Shown here: piece after piece, positions 46,180 to 59,382 of the stretch
Layout of the letters: each line of letters starts with the position of its first letter
Numbering within the stretch: position 1 is the first letter of the stretch
Assembly: GCA_037447655.1 (NCBI GenBank)
Contig: JBBHKE010001396.1
Coordinates: forward strand, 64,001-128,000
DNA: 64,000 bases
Direction: 5' to 3'
From: Zygnema cylindricum
Lineage: Eukaryota > Streptophyta > Zygnematophyceae > Zygnematales > Zygnemataceae
Program-made: the position numbers and the translations under genes
Notes under the pieces: generated by a model
Told to the model about the DNA's origin: nothing
The model's input: the letters and a program-made list of their open reading frames with translations, nothing else
The model's database searches: none

Positions 46180-47960
46180 TGGCCGAGGGATTTATGTCAT
46201 GAATTGCCTGGCCTGCAATCCAATTATCCAGATTAGTTTGCCTTGTTGGCCAAACAAATTTCGGATAGCGATAAAATATTTTGTTGCCATAGCCAGAAGA
46301 TCAATTGTTGACAGTTTTGTCTTCTGGCATAGGCTGGAGAGCCGATTGAAGAGTGTCTGCGGTGTCTCATTTTCAAACATCCCCAAAGACGATGTATGAG
46401 TTAGTCGTATGGAGCATTGACAGCACCATCTCTTACAATGTTTTGTTCTTCCTCTGTGCTTTTGTATTCGATTGTGGGGAATAAGGAGTCGTGAGCTGCT
46501 TCTTAATTCCCGTCTCCTTGCAATATTCAGAGAAGGGAAGGAATTCACCTCCACGAATTGATCGTATTGCTTTAACCTGCCTCCCAAATTCTTTCTCAAC
46601 CATAACCACAAAACCTTTAAATGTCTCTAATGCTTATGACTTTGCCTTTAAAAGGTACACCCATGACTTCTTGCTGAAATCATCAACTATCACCATAATG
46701 TATTTATTTTTTCCAATGGTTTCTAGATATATGTCACCACAAAGATCTACATGGACTAGATCTTAAGGGGCATTCACCTTGAATTGAAGATCTTTACCGG
46801 ATGAGGCTTCCTTTTATGCTTCCCTTTTGTGCATCATACACATCTGATGACCTTTTCTCCTGTCGTCACGTCTAGTCCCCGAACCGCACCATGACGAATC
46901 ATCTCTTTGATATTACTCTCTGAAGTGTGACACATACGATGATGCCACAACGTGAGGTCCTCCTTGTTGACCTCAGCCGAATGAAGGTGCCCTTCTTCGT
47001 CCGCCGTCCTATTTTCTGGTTTTCTCCAAATCAGCCTACTTTGCATATTTTCAGTTACAACCCCCTCTTCAAATGGTCCTGTTTTACTACTCAAAATGAT
47101 TCTACCCCCTTCCATGCATGTGGCTCTTCCACCTTTCCTTTGAAGTTGTGGGACACTTAAGAGATTGATGCACCCCCCCGGATTATAAAGCACATTATTA
47201 AAACGTACTCTATTGACTCTAGTTTTTCCTTCCCTATCTTGTGTCGGTAGATCCAATCGTACTGTTCCCACTGTATCAATAACCATCATCGAACCGTTAG
47301 CCACTATGATGGATTTTGGTATAGTGAGTTTTCTAATATCATTGAATAATCTTAGGTCTGAACACATGTGATGGGTAGCTCCTGAGTCTATGATCCAATT
47401 GTTGAATTTTCCTTTACCCTCTTTGCCTTTGTGTGAAATAGGATATCCTCGTTTTCCTTTGATTCATCTATAAGTGAAATGAAACATTCTCGATCTTGTC
47501 CCACTGGCCCATCCCCAACAAAATCCCCTCTACCTGATGAACCAATTCCTCCACTTCCTCTGCCTCTAAATTGCCCTCCTCCGTAATTGTTTCCCTTGTT
47601 TTGATAACAACCGCGACTAGTGTGTCCCCATTTATGACAAACGTTACACTGTTTACTTTTGTATGGGCATTCAAAAGAGCCATGCCCAATCTCGTTACAA
47701 TTGTAACATGTTATCTGAGAGGTATCACGTTGATATGAGCCTCTCCCTGTGCCGTGTGACCTGCCTCCTCATCCACGATGTCCACCTCCTCTCCCCCTAG
47801 ATCCCCTGAAGTTGTAAGCTCCTCCGTCATCCTCCTCTTGATAACTCTGATAGGATGACCCCTTGCTTTCCTCTTTCGGTGTTGCTTTCTCCTTCTCTGT
47901 ACTCGAGAGAGTGAAATGAATGTCCCCTTGTGCCAAATTAAGGGTTTTTATCTGTCGTTT
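46180..47960 (-). pseudogene. Copia family-3 gag, protease and integrase
   Basis: Two CCHC knuckles, CYNCNEIGHGSFEC and CNVCHKWGHTSRGC, near 47707-47610; a Gly/Arg-rich stretch; protease IIDSGATHHMC near 47395-47360 (DSG intact); ANGSMMVIDTVGTVRLDLP near 47310; GAG-pre-integrase LTLWHHRMCHTSESNIKEM near 46965-46905; integrase VHVDLCGDIY near 46755, VIVDDFSKKSWVYLLKAKS near 46700-46640. The second catalytic Asp is lost (RSIRGGEF near 46565), and frameshifts follow. Reverse transcriptase and RNase H are missing. It differs clearly from the family-1 elements. Confidence 0.88.
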
Positions 47961-49126
47961 TTCTTATAAACCTATCGGCGTACTGTTGAAGTTACAACCG
48001 TACGAAGAATGTGGAAAAAGAAAAGTGTAATTTGCGTCAACGTCAAACTTAGAATGTACAATATGTTGTCGTTTTGTGTTTTACGACCAATGGCCACTTC
48101 AAGAAACGACATCTTCAGATTTTACCTTAAAACACATCGGTGATGAGTTTTAAATTAAAGTATCATTGATCCAAAAATAGAAAAACAACTTCGCAACCCT
48201 AAAAAATATCAAAATTTTAAACAATCTCAAACAACAAGAAAAAGAACACGATTCGGTATGTTTTGACCGTTTGCGTCCAGTATGCCGTGGTTTAGTACGT
48301 AGGTTTTTTTTGCAAGAGTCTCAGAATTTCGATGCCATTTCACGTCGACATGACATGAGATGCAAAGGCAAAGAGCGTTTTCTTCAACCATAAACAACAT
48401 ACGGCTGAAAGACTCAATGTCTACATTGTCACGGAAATATATGCAACGTAATAAGCAACTACAAAAACAACCGTCATAGACTTAAATGACGATTTCGTTT
48501 TTACGTATTGGGACACATGAAAATAGTTTATGGAGAATCTTTACTAGAATATAAAGTTAAGTTCTCTAATTTACAATTACACGGGGATCCTACGAGTTAT
48601 TATTACTTTAAGGTAATATTCACCAAAACATTATGGACCTTTGTTAAGTAAGACTCTTGTTCCTCTGTGGAATAATTCTATAACTACGCTTGTGTGAATG
48701 TGTGAATTTGGTGTGTATTCGATCCATCATATACTAATAATGACACATTGAAAGAGTCATTTAGAACCACAATTATTTTCTTAAATCTGAATGGAGCGTT
48801 ACCAATCACAATAGGGGAGGGAGAAGGACCGCAAGAGGAGGAGGTACCGGGCCCTATTTCAGTCGTATCTTTGCAACGAGATACCGGAAACACACGCCGT
48901 AAATTCTGCTGAGAAGAGGACTTATAAAGCTATACAACAACCTATGACAAGTCAAAATCCGGTGAGCGACCGCGAAAACCGTTTGTTACCAAGTATGACA
49001 ATCTACAACGGTCTCTTACTCGGGTACCAGTCCGTATTTCGCGCATATCTTCCGAACAACAAATCAGCATCATGCGCCGTTAATTGTGTCGTAAAGACGA
49101 CTTCTAAGGCTACGCAAAGTGTTTTC
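47961..49126 (-). other. Untranslated leader region of the family-3 element
   Basis: Lies between the 5' LTR and gag; no coding region recognised. Two related blocks (ggtaccggg...cgtatctttgcaacgagata near 48842-48890 and gggtaccagtcc...gcatatcttccgaacaac near 49020-49065) suggest an internal duplication. Part may be an independent insertion. Confidence 0.4.
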
Positions 49127-49685
49127 TGAAAGATCACAAACCAAATAACATACATACACAACAAAGGTGTTCCTCCAAAAGCATTCAATATATTAAGCAC
49201 AATGCAAATACAACTCCTTTCTGTCTCTTCCTTTTGCTTCTGACCTTTCTACGCCTTCTTAACAAGCTACGCCTCAAAAAGATAATACTACCACGAATTC
49301 TCAACAAATATATATAGGTACACGACTAGAAACACGTAAGGGTCAACGTAGGGAAATGAACGACCGACAAGTTGAACCGACTTGAACAACACGGTACGAC
49401 TAGGAAAGTCAACCGCGAACCAACTTGAATCACACGGTACGACTTGAACTTACGTGAACCGAAACTACCAAGCAATTTCCACGTCACTTCTATAGTACTA
49501 TTCAAACCTACGTGAAACGAAATGAACATTTGATTTCTACGTCACTTCAAATATCTAGCGACGAAACTTCTTCGTCGCTGGTACTTCAAATATCTAGCGA
49601 CGAAACTACTTCGTCGCTGGTTGTCGCTACTTTAGCTACGAGAATGACTCGTCGCTAAAAGAGTTCTCAGTACCATATCCTAACA
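49127..49685 (-). repeat. 5' LTR, family 3
   Basis: On minus it starts TGTTAGGATATGGTACTGAG and ends gtgatctttca. A short block around tagcgacgaaac..cttcgtcgctgg is tandemly duplicated (49553-49620). It matches the solo LTR at 27011-27538. It was inserted within or beside the 5' LTR of the non-coding element that follows. Confidence 0.75.
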
Positions 49686-52649
49686 GGTTCCTCTCTCTTT
49701 CATCTTGGATATCTTTCTCCATTATCTCTCTCTTTCGCCCACCATGCCTTTACCTTCTACAGGTTATGGGCCACACCATGCTCGTCATTTGTGCAATTCC
49801 TCCTATTTTTTGCACTTCTTTTTTTTCTTTTTTTTTGGCAAATCATTTCTTTTGTAAGCAAATTATTTTCAAGACATTGTTTAAAGATTACATTTTCGAT
49901 CGTCCCATTTTTTCCATTTTTTCCATTTTGGCTCTTTTAATGCCATATTTTTGGAATTTCCAATATATATATATTTTTAAGGGTTTATTTCTCGTTTATA
50001 CCTTTTTTTTTATCCTTCCCCTTTCATTGTTTCCGTTTTTGGAGGGTCCTTGGCTTGTTGAAGCAATCGAAGTTCATTCTTCGAAAATCTCTCCTACATC
50101 CATTTTTTCCCTCTTTTCAACATTCCGATTTTGTCTCTCTTTATTTTTCGGCAATTTGGAGGCCTCCCCTGAGTGTTTGAGTACCCAAAGTTTCGTCTTT
50201 GAAGATCCCTCAATCATTCAATTTCTGCCTCTAACCGCCATTTTACCTTTTTTTGGACATCTTTTCGGTATATTGGAGCATCGGAGGGACTTTTTTTTTA
50301 TTTTACCTTCCCTTCCAAATTTTCCCAATTTCCGTTTTTTCCACTCAATCATCCACCTTATTTTGAGGAACTTTTTTATCTATCCCTAATTTCGGCATTT
50401 TCGAGACTTCCCCGGTTTGTTAGAGTACTAGAAGTTTTGTCTTTGAAAATCCCCTCTACATTCCATTTTGACCTATATTCGCCATCCTCCCTTAATGGAG
50501 ATTTTTTTGGTTCATTGGAGCATTGGAAGGATTTTTCATTTCTTTCCCAAATTTCCAACGCCTCCATTTTCTCCCTCCACCAACCACTATTGTTTTGTCC
50601 CTTTTTTATGGGACTTTTCTATTCCCCCAAATTTTTGTCTTTCCATTGAGCATTTCTTTTTATTTTTACACTCTTCACCAATTTTTTATTTTTCTATCTT
50701 GCTTTTATTGACAAATTTGTTCTTTATTTTCTCTCCTGTTAACCTTCCAAACACCATTAATCATAACAAAATTTGTTACATCCATTATACTCTCCCATAC
50801 TTACAAAGTTGGACGCATTACCATTTTTTTTTTTTTTTGTTCTTCCTCTTTTATTTTCTCTTATTCTTTCATTCTCTCATTTTTCACTACTAGAAATGAG
50901 AGGGAGTATTGACATACATTTCTAGTTGTGAAATTCCCACTTTCCACTCTATATAATTCCCTATTCATGGACTACCTTTTCACTTAGTCTCTATAATTGT
51001 GACATACCTTTTTTGCATTCACTAAATTCTCTATATGCTCTCCATTTTTTTTGTGACATTCTTGTTTTTTACTAAATTCCTTTGTTAACCATCCACTCTC
51101 ACTTAGCCTTTATAGAGGCCTTTTTGTTTTGGAATCATTTTTTCTATCACTTCCATTTTTCTCACATTGACTCCGTTATAATTCCTTTAACCTCTTTCAA
51201 TCATCTTCTTTATGTATAACACTTTAATTCTCTCATCTTCCCCAATAGTGTCTATGTATTTTTCACATCATTTTCTATTTTTTTTAGCTTTCTTTACATT
51301 CAACGGTTGATGTTTTCTTTAACACAAATTTTTCCATCCTTACATCCAGAAACCAGAAACCATAAACGAATAACCATTAGACCATTGGGCAATTTTCATT
51401 TCCAACCCATTTTTTTTTGGAATCACTTCCCCTCCTTTCTCACATTGATGCTTTCAACATCATTTACACTCTTTCTAATCATTATATCATGTTCATCAAC
51501 TTATGTCACTTGCTTTAACTTTCTCATTTTTCCATCACTATTGTGTGGTGTTTTTTTTCACATCCTTTTCCTCCACTCTTTCTATTTCCATCTTGTAGTT
51601 CTTGCATTTCACCTTTTATTTTTTCTCCTACACAAATATTAATTTACCTCCTCTCTACCTCTTTCTATTTAGATCATATATCTTCTTACAAACCTCTGGA
51701 GGATTTCTTCTTACAAACCTCTTTCTATTTAAATCATACATCAGACATTTATCATACCTTTCTTTTTTTGCTTTTTTTTAAAATTTTACCAATTCATCAT
51801 AATTTATCATCGCATCTCTTTTAATGATAGGTTTTCCACATTATGCTGAGTTTGTTTTCATTTTTTTATTCAAGGCTCACTTTTTGCCTTAAATCTTTTC
51901 CCACATTTTCTCTTCCACAACCTCTTTTCCCACATTTTCTCTTCCACAACCATTCTTCCCTTTCCACAACTAAAATTGAGGGGGAGTGTTGAAGTACAAT
52001 TTCAGTTGTGTAATTAGTGAATTGTACTTTAACAAATGTACTTTTGTGCGTATTCTATTTTCAATGTAGTAATGTTGTTTCACGTCCCTTTAGGTCAGTT
52101 CATATACTTTTATTGTTAATGTACAGATACCTTTAGTAATATACATTTGCAACTTGTAATCATTGAATTTCTTTGTCTCGTTGTTTAGCAAACTGTCACT
52201 TAGCCATCTCGTCGTTTCACAAACTACAAACAACGAAGTGTACGTTAACCACATTTATTGTCTTTTAAATGAATCTTTCATCCTAGATTCCTTGTACGGA
52301 ATATTACTTTTGTCCTTAACTTTGCCGTCCACCGACTTTGTCTTTGGCCGTCACTAGTTATACCTTTTTGTCCTTTACGGCTTTGATTCTTTTGTAAACG
52401 TCGTGTACATGTCCATTCTAAATCTATAGTTAGGTTAGGTACTTAGATTGTTCATTTCTGTACATTCAAATTTAACCGATTATAATGAGAAGAATTTTTC
52501 TCCTCGTGCTTCTCCTTTTGTATTCTTTGTCTCCTTTTGTCTTATCTTTTGCTTACGTTTTCTTCTTTGCCATCGTTCCTCTCTCTTTCATCTTGGATAT
52601 CTTTCTCCAATATCTCTCTCTTTTGCCCACCATGCCCTTACCTTCTACA
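49686..52649 (+). mobile_element. Non-autonomous (LARD-like) LTR element with half-tRNA-iMet primer site
   Basis: The 5' LTR remnant 49686-49761 repeats the end of the 3' LTR (ttcctctctctttcatcttg, gcccaccatgcc.ttacc). ggttatgggccac at 49762 matches the half-tRNA-iMet primer site used by copia-type elements. The interior (49775-51986) is T-rich with no pol motif; long Phe/Ser-rich frames are compositional. A purine tract, gagggggag at 51978, precedes the 3' LTR (51987-52649, start tgttgaagtac). A related tract, gagagggagtattgac, at about 50897 shows an internal duplication or a nested relic. Confidence 0.65.
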
Positions 52650-53195
52650 TATTGTAAGCATGTCCTTTTCTGTATTTAATGCAGGTTCGCCGATAATTTC
52701 GTTGCTAATTCCCAAACAAAGTTTTCTCTATTTCACAATTTTAGTGGCCTCCGCAAGTGACCTTCCTTAAACGTACTAACGGGTCCACTAATGATATCAT
52801 TATGAGCCATCACTAAATCTAGTGCTAGTCTAGTTTGTAAATATTGAATAAGAGGCCATAAAAGGCCGAAAAAGCTAATAGAACAAAATAGCAAAGATAG
52901 GGCAAAAGAGAAAAAAAGGCCGAGATAGAAAAGCATAGATGTCTCATTCGTACGGAGTTTGACATTTTTACGAAATTTCATTATTTTTTGTAGATATTGA
53001 ACCTTTCGTAAAATGCGTATACTTATCGTACGTACGTAATGTACGATAAGAATTTACGGGAATATTCAAATATAGGGTTGAATGAACAGCGTGAATCGCT
53101 ATTAAAGCTAAAATCTATTTTGGGTTAAAGGCATAACGCCAACAAAAAGTCAAAAAATAACCACCACACACCACACCAATCGATGTAGCCGCGGT
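52650..53195. other. MITE-like non-coding sequence
   Basis: Contains cattcgtacggagtttgaca, resembling the foldback block near 3676, and tgaatcgctatta near 53092, a MITE-end word. No gene. Confidence 0.4.
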
Positions 53196-53199
53196 TCAC

Positions 53200-53870
53200 A
53201 TGTTATGCTTGAAATGTGAGAATGGTCTGATCTTCCCGTCCCATGACTGGGATTCAACCGGTGTTTTTCGTATACCATTCAATCCTGTTCGACGCCTTTA
53301 TCCACGCCATTCTCACGTCTGTAACGTAGAACCATTCATTACACTACTCTATCCAAGTGTCGAAATTGGAGCACTTAACGCTAATTAAACAAAACCTATA
53401 GTTTGTGTTCACATATTCGACACTTGAACATTTGCGAACAGGTTTTTGTGATTTTCCTTCGTCTTTATGACTTGGAATCAAATCTGAGTATGCTCTTCTG
53501 TGGCGACGCACTCAATTTCCCCTGTCCACGTTGTTGCTTGACACTTATTTTGTACGTCTGTACAAACGATTCATTCATTCCACTTTGTAAAAGCAGTCGA
53601 AGTTACAGTAGTTAACGCTAATTAAAATATATGTGTATTAACGTACACTTGAACATGTGCGAACAGGTTTTTGTGATTTTCCTTCGTCTTTATGACTTGG
53701 AATCAAATCTGAGTATGCTCTTCTGTGGCGACGCACTCAATTTCCCCTGTCCACGTTGTTGCTTGACACTTATTTCGTACGTCTGTACAAACGATTCATT
53801 CATTCCACTTTGTAAAAGCAGTCGAAGTTACAATAGTTAACGCTAATTAAAATATATGTGTATTAACGTA
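53200..53870. repeat. Tandem duplication of about 225 bp with a third diverged copy
   Basis: 53414-53640 and 53640-53865 are nearly identical (cttgaacat, gcgaacaggtttttgtgat, gttaacgctaattaaaatat). 53200-53390 is an older relative sharing its end (ccattcatt...cttaacgctaattaa). The short frames in each copy are open mainly because the copies are recent; no domain was recognised. Confidence 0.75.
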
Positions 53871-54296
53871 AAACAAAAATAAGTTTGATTGAGTTGTAGT
53901 AGTTTTTTTTATTAGATGTTTTTTTATTTTTTATTTTATTATAAAGTCAAAGTCGGTCAACGCATTTTATAAAGTTTTGAATTTTGTTTCATGCGCATAT
54001 TCGTAATTTTTTGGGCGTTTCATGCGTGCGTTTTAAGCGCACGAGACATCTATGTAAAAAAGACAAGGGAGAGTAACGGCAAACAAGGGAACAAGTGAGA
54101 GGTTTGTCGTTTGAGTCTTTTAGATTGAATGATGTAACATGACGACACAAGAGAGTCTTATAGTAAGACAAAGTAAGAGGTAGCCGAAAAGGCTCTAAAA
54201 GGTACTTCTAATCTAAGGCGTAATTGTCAGATTTTGTACTTCTACCTATTTTACCGTATATGCTACAACGGCGGATCATGTATACCCAAATCAGCG

Positions 54297-54421
54297 TTAT
54301 GGAGAAATTACAATTAAACATTTTTTTAAAAATGGTATTGATACACAAATTAGAGTAAATGACACTAATTCATTATATACACTAATAATTTCTATACGCT
54401 ATAACGATTCACGGTGTAGTG
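54297..54421. mobile_element. AT-rich MITE (twin of 15225-15352)
   Basis: Nearly identical to the element inside the LTR of element B, from gttatggagaaattacaa to aacgattcacggtgtag. Confidence 0.7.
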
Positions 54422-55447
54422 TAGAAACAACAAGTAGTGTAGAATGCTTTAAGTGTATTTCAACAGTGCATGAAATATTCAATTTTGTACATTTTCTTAA
54501 TCAATTTTATCGAGAAGATATTCTCTCCCTTTTGTATTCTTCTTTTTTTCTCGTTGACTTATCATGTTATTTGTTTCTATGTATTTCTTCGCGATACTTC
54601 TCTTTTTCTTCATCTTCAATATTTTTTTCGGATACTTCTTTTTTCACTCATTATCCTTTAACCATCTATATATAGAAAAAATATATACAATAACAATAAT
54701 GATAATAAAAATAAAAATAATAATAAAAATAACCGTTAGAGCAAACAACAAATTTACAATAAATTAAAACAAAAAAATATTTCAAAAGCAACAATTCTAC
54801 ATGGCATAGCTTCTACGAGTGTCCTTTTCCCTCTCACCTCTCATCTCTCCCCAGTCTATTAATTTTAAAAAGCATAAAAAATACTTAAACAAGTAAAAAA
54901 TTTGGAAAAAATAGGTGAAAAAAATATAAAATCACAATGTAATATTACCACATTAAAACAATTTAATTTGCGATTTGCTCCCCCTCCTCCCCGCCCCAAA
55001 TCCCTTTTTTACTCCCCCCTATTTTTCCTAAACAAATAAGATATATAAAAAAAAAGAAAAGATGACGAAAGTAAAACCAATTTTATTAGTAAGAGTAAAA
55101 GAATTTTTAAAAATAAGCATCATTCTTATTATAAATAAAAACTACTTATTTCTAATATTATATTATTTTTCGTATTAACATTTGATAACGACATTTAATA
55201 CTTAATTTTAACCATTTTTTTTATCAATTTTTATCATTGCTTACTATTAACTTTTATACCAGTTATCACTTATTGTTTTAATATCATGTCAATAATTTTT
55301 TTACGTTAATCTTTTCGTTAAAAAATTTAATCAACCTACATCATGCTTTTGTAAAAATTTGAAGCGGTGAACTATTTTTTGCTACAAACCATTTACATTT
55401 AGAAAACACTTTTGTGAACAACACAATTATAGGTGTATGTCTCTTAC

Positions 55448-58400
55448 AAGTATTGCAGGGATCCCAGTTGACTGATGGAAATTGGAATGCTTCCACTTAA
55501 TTGGATGTTATGTAGATGTCTGTAGCATTGAGCATCCAAACAACCAATCATAAAAAAATATAGGAGAAATCATTAAACGAAAAAAAAAATAATACCAATT
55601 ACCACACCAGATCATATTGTCTCCATGTACCTTTGCCTCTCTCATCCCTTCTGCCCCCCACATCTCTCCCGTTTGGTACATTCGATCGCTCATTATTTCT
55701 GTAATTTATTAAAAGAAAATAGAAAATAGCTATAAAATCCATATAACCATTTTTCAACATGATATATAGATATAAAAAAAAATGATGAAACGAAAACATG
55801 TTTGCAAATAATGTCAAATTTAAAATCAAAAAATACTCAGTCCTTCAAAACCTCTCTCATTTTACTTGTGCCTTTTGATAATGAGTATATGTATATTCCT
55901 ATCTTGCGCCCAACTATTTTTGATTGCCCTCTTTTGTTACAAACAAAGTAGTATATTCTAAACAAATTGCAAACTTTTTCTGACCAGACGGATTTAGTAT
56001 TTTTCCTTACTCCTTTCTTATTGCATATTATTATAATTGTTATTTTTACGATCACGATTACACTTATTCTTACAATTATTATAACTACTAATAATGTTAT
56101 TGTTATTGATATAATAGTAAGTATAGTTATTATTATTATTTTTATAATTATAATTATTACGGTTATTATAATTATAATTATTATTGTTGTCATGATCATT
56201 AAAGTTGTTACTACTATTATTGTTCTAATTACAATTATTATAATGATTGTTTAATCATAATTATTGTTATTATGATCATAATAATTATTTTTTTATTAAA
56301 ATTACAATTATAACTATGGTTATTATTATAATTCAAATTATTGACATTTATCTTATTATTATTAAAAATATTATTATCATAATTGTAGCTATTATAATTA
56401 TTACTATTCTTGTGGTTAGTGATATTGTTATCACTATAATTATTATCATTATTATAATAAATATTATTACTCATTATCATTATTCATAAATCATTATATA
56501 TATGTATACATTATTATACTTTTAAGTATTTATTTATGTGTTATGGGTCTTTACATATTTCCTATGAATATTTATCAATCGTGTTTAAACTGCGGTAAGT
56601 TTGGATTTTTTCCGTATTTCTAGTTGATTTTCCTAATTTATGTATTTCCTAATTTTCCTAATTAATTTTCTTTAATTTTTTTTGAATGATTTTTTAACTA
56701 AGTGCTTTTTATTAATATTTATCACTAGTCTTTTCTTTAATAATATCTTATTGCTTATCTCCGTTACAATTGTTTGTTATTTGATGTATTGTTCGTTTAT
56801 TGTTGCTAATATTACTAATATTAATGCTCTTATTGTTGTGAGGCCTATTTTTTTATTTTTTTTATTATTAGTATTACTATAATGATATGACTACTATTCT
56901 TTATGATCCTAATCAAACATCTACAAACAATAACACTGAAATATTTTTGGAAAATCGGAATTGCTATTCCAAAATGAAAGTATGATAAACGGAAAAAATT
57001 AACAGATACTGCAAAAAAAAAAAAAAACCAATAATAATAATATATGTTTGCATAACTTTCACATCCCTTTTGACAAGGACCCCTTCCTCACGCCCCCTCG
57101 AATTTTTCCTTTTTTTTTCTCTATATTTTCAATTTGAATAATTTATTTAAAGAATTTATAAGAATACTAAATTCAATGAAGCCATTTTAAAAATAATCAT
57201 AAAAAAAGATTAAAATACCATGGACAAAAACAAGAACACGTTAAAAAATAATCAACAGATAGGAATGTTCATAAATTGTTTATGTTTATTTATCACATTC
57301 CCCTCCTTTTCGCCTTCCGTCCCTTGGTTTACGGTCAATATTCTTTAGCAGACAATAAAAAAAAATCGAAACAATGTTAAGGAAAATAATAGTACTCATA
57401 ATTAAAAAAACTGATTAAAAAACCAAAAATATACTACGAATTGGAGGAAAACATCATGTATTTCACAATGCAATGAATTTACATGCCATAGATTGTTTAA
57501 GGATCCCCTTCCCTCCCACCCTTTCGCCCCTTCCACCCCTTTGCCCCTTCCACCCCTTTGCCCCTCCCATCCATTCACTCACCAACTCATCCACCCACCC
57601 AACCACCCACCTACCTACCTACCAATCATTGAGTATATAAGTAAAAAAAATCGCAATACGAGTAAACAAATAAAAAAAATCGTCAGAAGCTAAAATACTA
57701 GACCACAACGAATTCATTTACGGAAAGCTCTCAGCACCCTCTGCCCCTACTAAATGCTTACTACAAAGAATGGAAAAAGAAAAAAAAAAACAATATCTTT
57801 TGCCCGTCCAGGTTAATAACATTTTCAAATATCTACATACATATAATTATAGATAACTATTTAACATACACAAATATATGTATATATATTACCATTTTTT
57901 ACTTAATAAACACATTTGTTACTGATTTTCATTTTTCATATTTTGTGATGACATATCATGGGTCACCATTATTGTATATTATTATAAATTATTTCTTGTA
58001 TTTGTGACTAACATAAATTTTTTTTATTACTATTGTTGCTAATTCTAATCAGTTATATTGGTATTATTATTATTTTGTTATTACTATTATTGTTTTTACT
58101 ATAATAATCATAACTATTATTACTAGAATTTATATTTCAATCATGCATTTGAAAGACAGGGATACCAAATTACTTACAAATTTGACCTTTGTTTTTTGAA
58201 AGAAAGAAAAACGATAAAAATCATAATTGAAAGTACCTTAATGATGACAATAATAATGTTATGATAATAATAATACAGAAAAAACATATTTGTGCCAAAA
58301 TAAATAAAGAAATAAAAAAATAAAAAACAGCACAACAAAAAGAAAATCGTAGCACATGGTTTTTGTCATGGTCCTCTCTCCCGTCTTTTATTTCTTCAAT

Positions 58401-59258
58401 AAATAAATTAATTTCTCAAACCATTTCAAAGCAACCCACTTAAAATACATATTCATGATATGAAAGTTTCCAATCTTTATCTATTTCAATTATGGTTTGA
58501 TGGTTATGGATTTTTGGTAATGGTCTCACTGCCATCAAGTGACATAAAGTTCTATAATTTGTTCCTAAGAGAAAAACGAAAATAAAAATACAAAGAATAA
58601 TGCTTTGCTTTAAAAAAAAATTAATGCGGTAAACTATTATTTGCAATATACCGTATCTACTTAGACCACACATTTGATGCGTAACATTACTGTAGTGTCA
58701 TGTATCTTACAATAATTGGAGGGATATCAATTGACCGATGGACGATGGAAGGCTTCCACTCAACTGGTTGTCATTTAACCATCTGTGACATCGGCATCCG
58801 AAAAACCAATCATTAAGAAAAATATTGACATTGAGGGAATTATACCAATTAACAATTTTCAATACACAACCGTAATTTTTCGCATGAATCACCTTTTTCC
58901 TTGTCGTTTTCGCCACCACACCCCCGCCTTTTCCCTCGCTTAAATACAATCTATCACTTTTTTTTGTATTTTATTAAGAAAAAAAATAAAAAATCAACCA
59001 TGAAATAAGCACAACCAATTATAAATGACATGATAACTTTAAAAGCGCAAAAAAAAAAGAAAAGTATTGTTTATTTCTTTTGAAAAAAATCAAAAATATT
59101 TAAGAGGTAATTTTTTTTCCAATAACTCGTTTTCATTTAGACCACATTTTTGATGCTTAACAGAACCATATCGTCATGTGTCTTACAGTTCTTTGAGGGA
59201 TGTCATTTGACCGATTGAGGATAGAACGCTTCCACTTAATTGGTTGCTATTAAGCAGT
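55448..59258 (-). CDS. Leucine-rich repeat gene fragment (three 72-nt LRR exons)
   Basis: Three minus-strand exons, 59258-59187, 58782-58711 and 55519-55448, are each exactly 72 nt, preceded by CAG and followed by GTAAGA, in phase 2. They encode consecutive plant-type LRRs: NSNQLSGSV-SSIGQMTSL, NDNQLSGSLPSSIGQLISL and NIQLSGSIPISISQLGSL, matching LxxNxLSGxIPxxIxxLxxL. Exons of 72 nt in phase 2 are the classic design of LRR receptor-like kinase ectodomains. Flanking intron sequence is also similar between copies (gatcatg..., ataatga.tggtt), so the units arose by exon-plus-intron duplication. No signal peptide, transmembrane or kinase exon was found, and a gene on + begins at 59754, so this may be a fragment or a gene with very long introns. 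Confidence 0.8.
55995..56490. repeat. ATT/AAT trinucleotide-rich intron sequence
   Basis: Dense irregular ATT, ATA and GTT triplets lie between LRR exon 3 (55519) and exon 2 (58711). Ile- and Asn-rich frames on both strands are artefacts. Confidence 0.85.
56491..58710. other. AT-rich intron sequence with short CT tracts
   Basis: No further LRR exon was recognised. CT-rich patches at 57070, 57300, 57505-57590 and 58370 resemble those found 100-150 bp before LRR exons, so decayed exon-intron units may be present. Confidence 0.4.
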
Positions 59259-59382
59259 CTGTGACAAAAGGCAACCTCAAAGCCAATCATAACAAAAAAC
59301 TAAAAAAACAAATATCATGGGAAATTTTGAGACATTTCGCATTTGTTTACATCTAAACCTCCTTCCTCTTTTTCACCACCGT

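Noticed and set aside
49766-51824. Frames of 207, 141 and 111 codons rich in Phe, Ser and Pro
   Set aside because: Pyrimidine-rich strand bias, no domain pattern, and position inside a non-coding LTR element.
53403-53840. Two similar 69-70 codon frames as a duplicated small gene
   Set aside because: The similarity is explained by a recent 225-bp DNA duplication; no sign of coding constraint in the older third copy.
55837-56489. Ile-rich and Asn-rich frames on both strands
   Set aside because: They are products of ATT/AAT triplet repeats between LRR exons.
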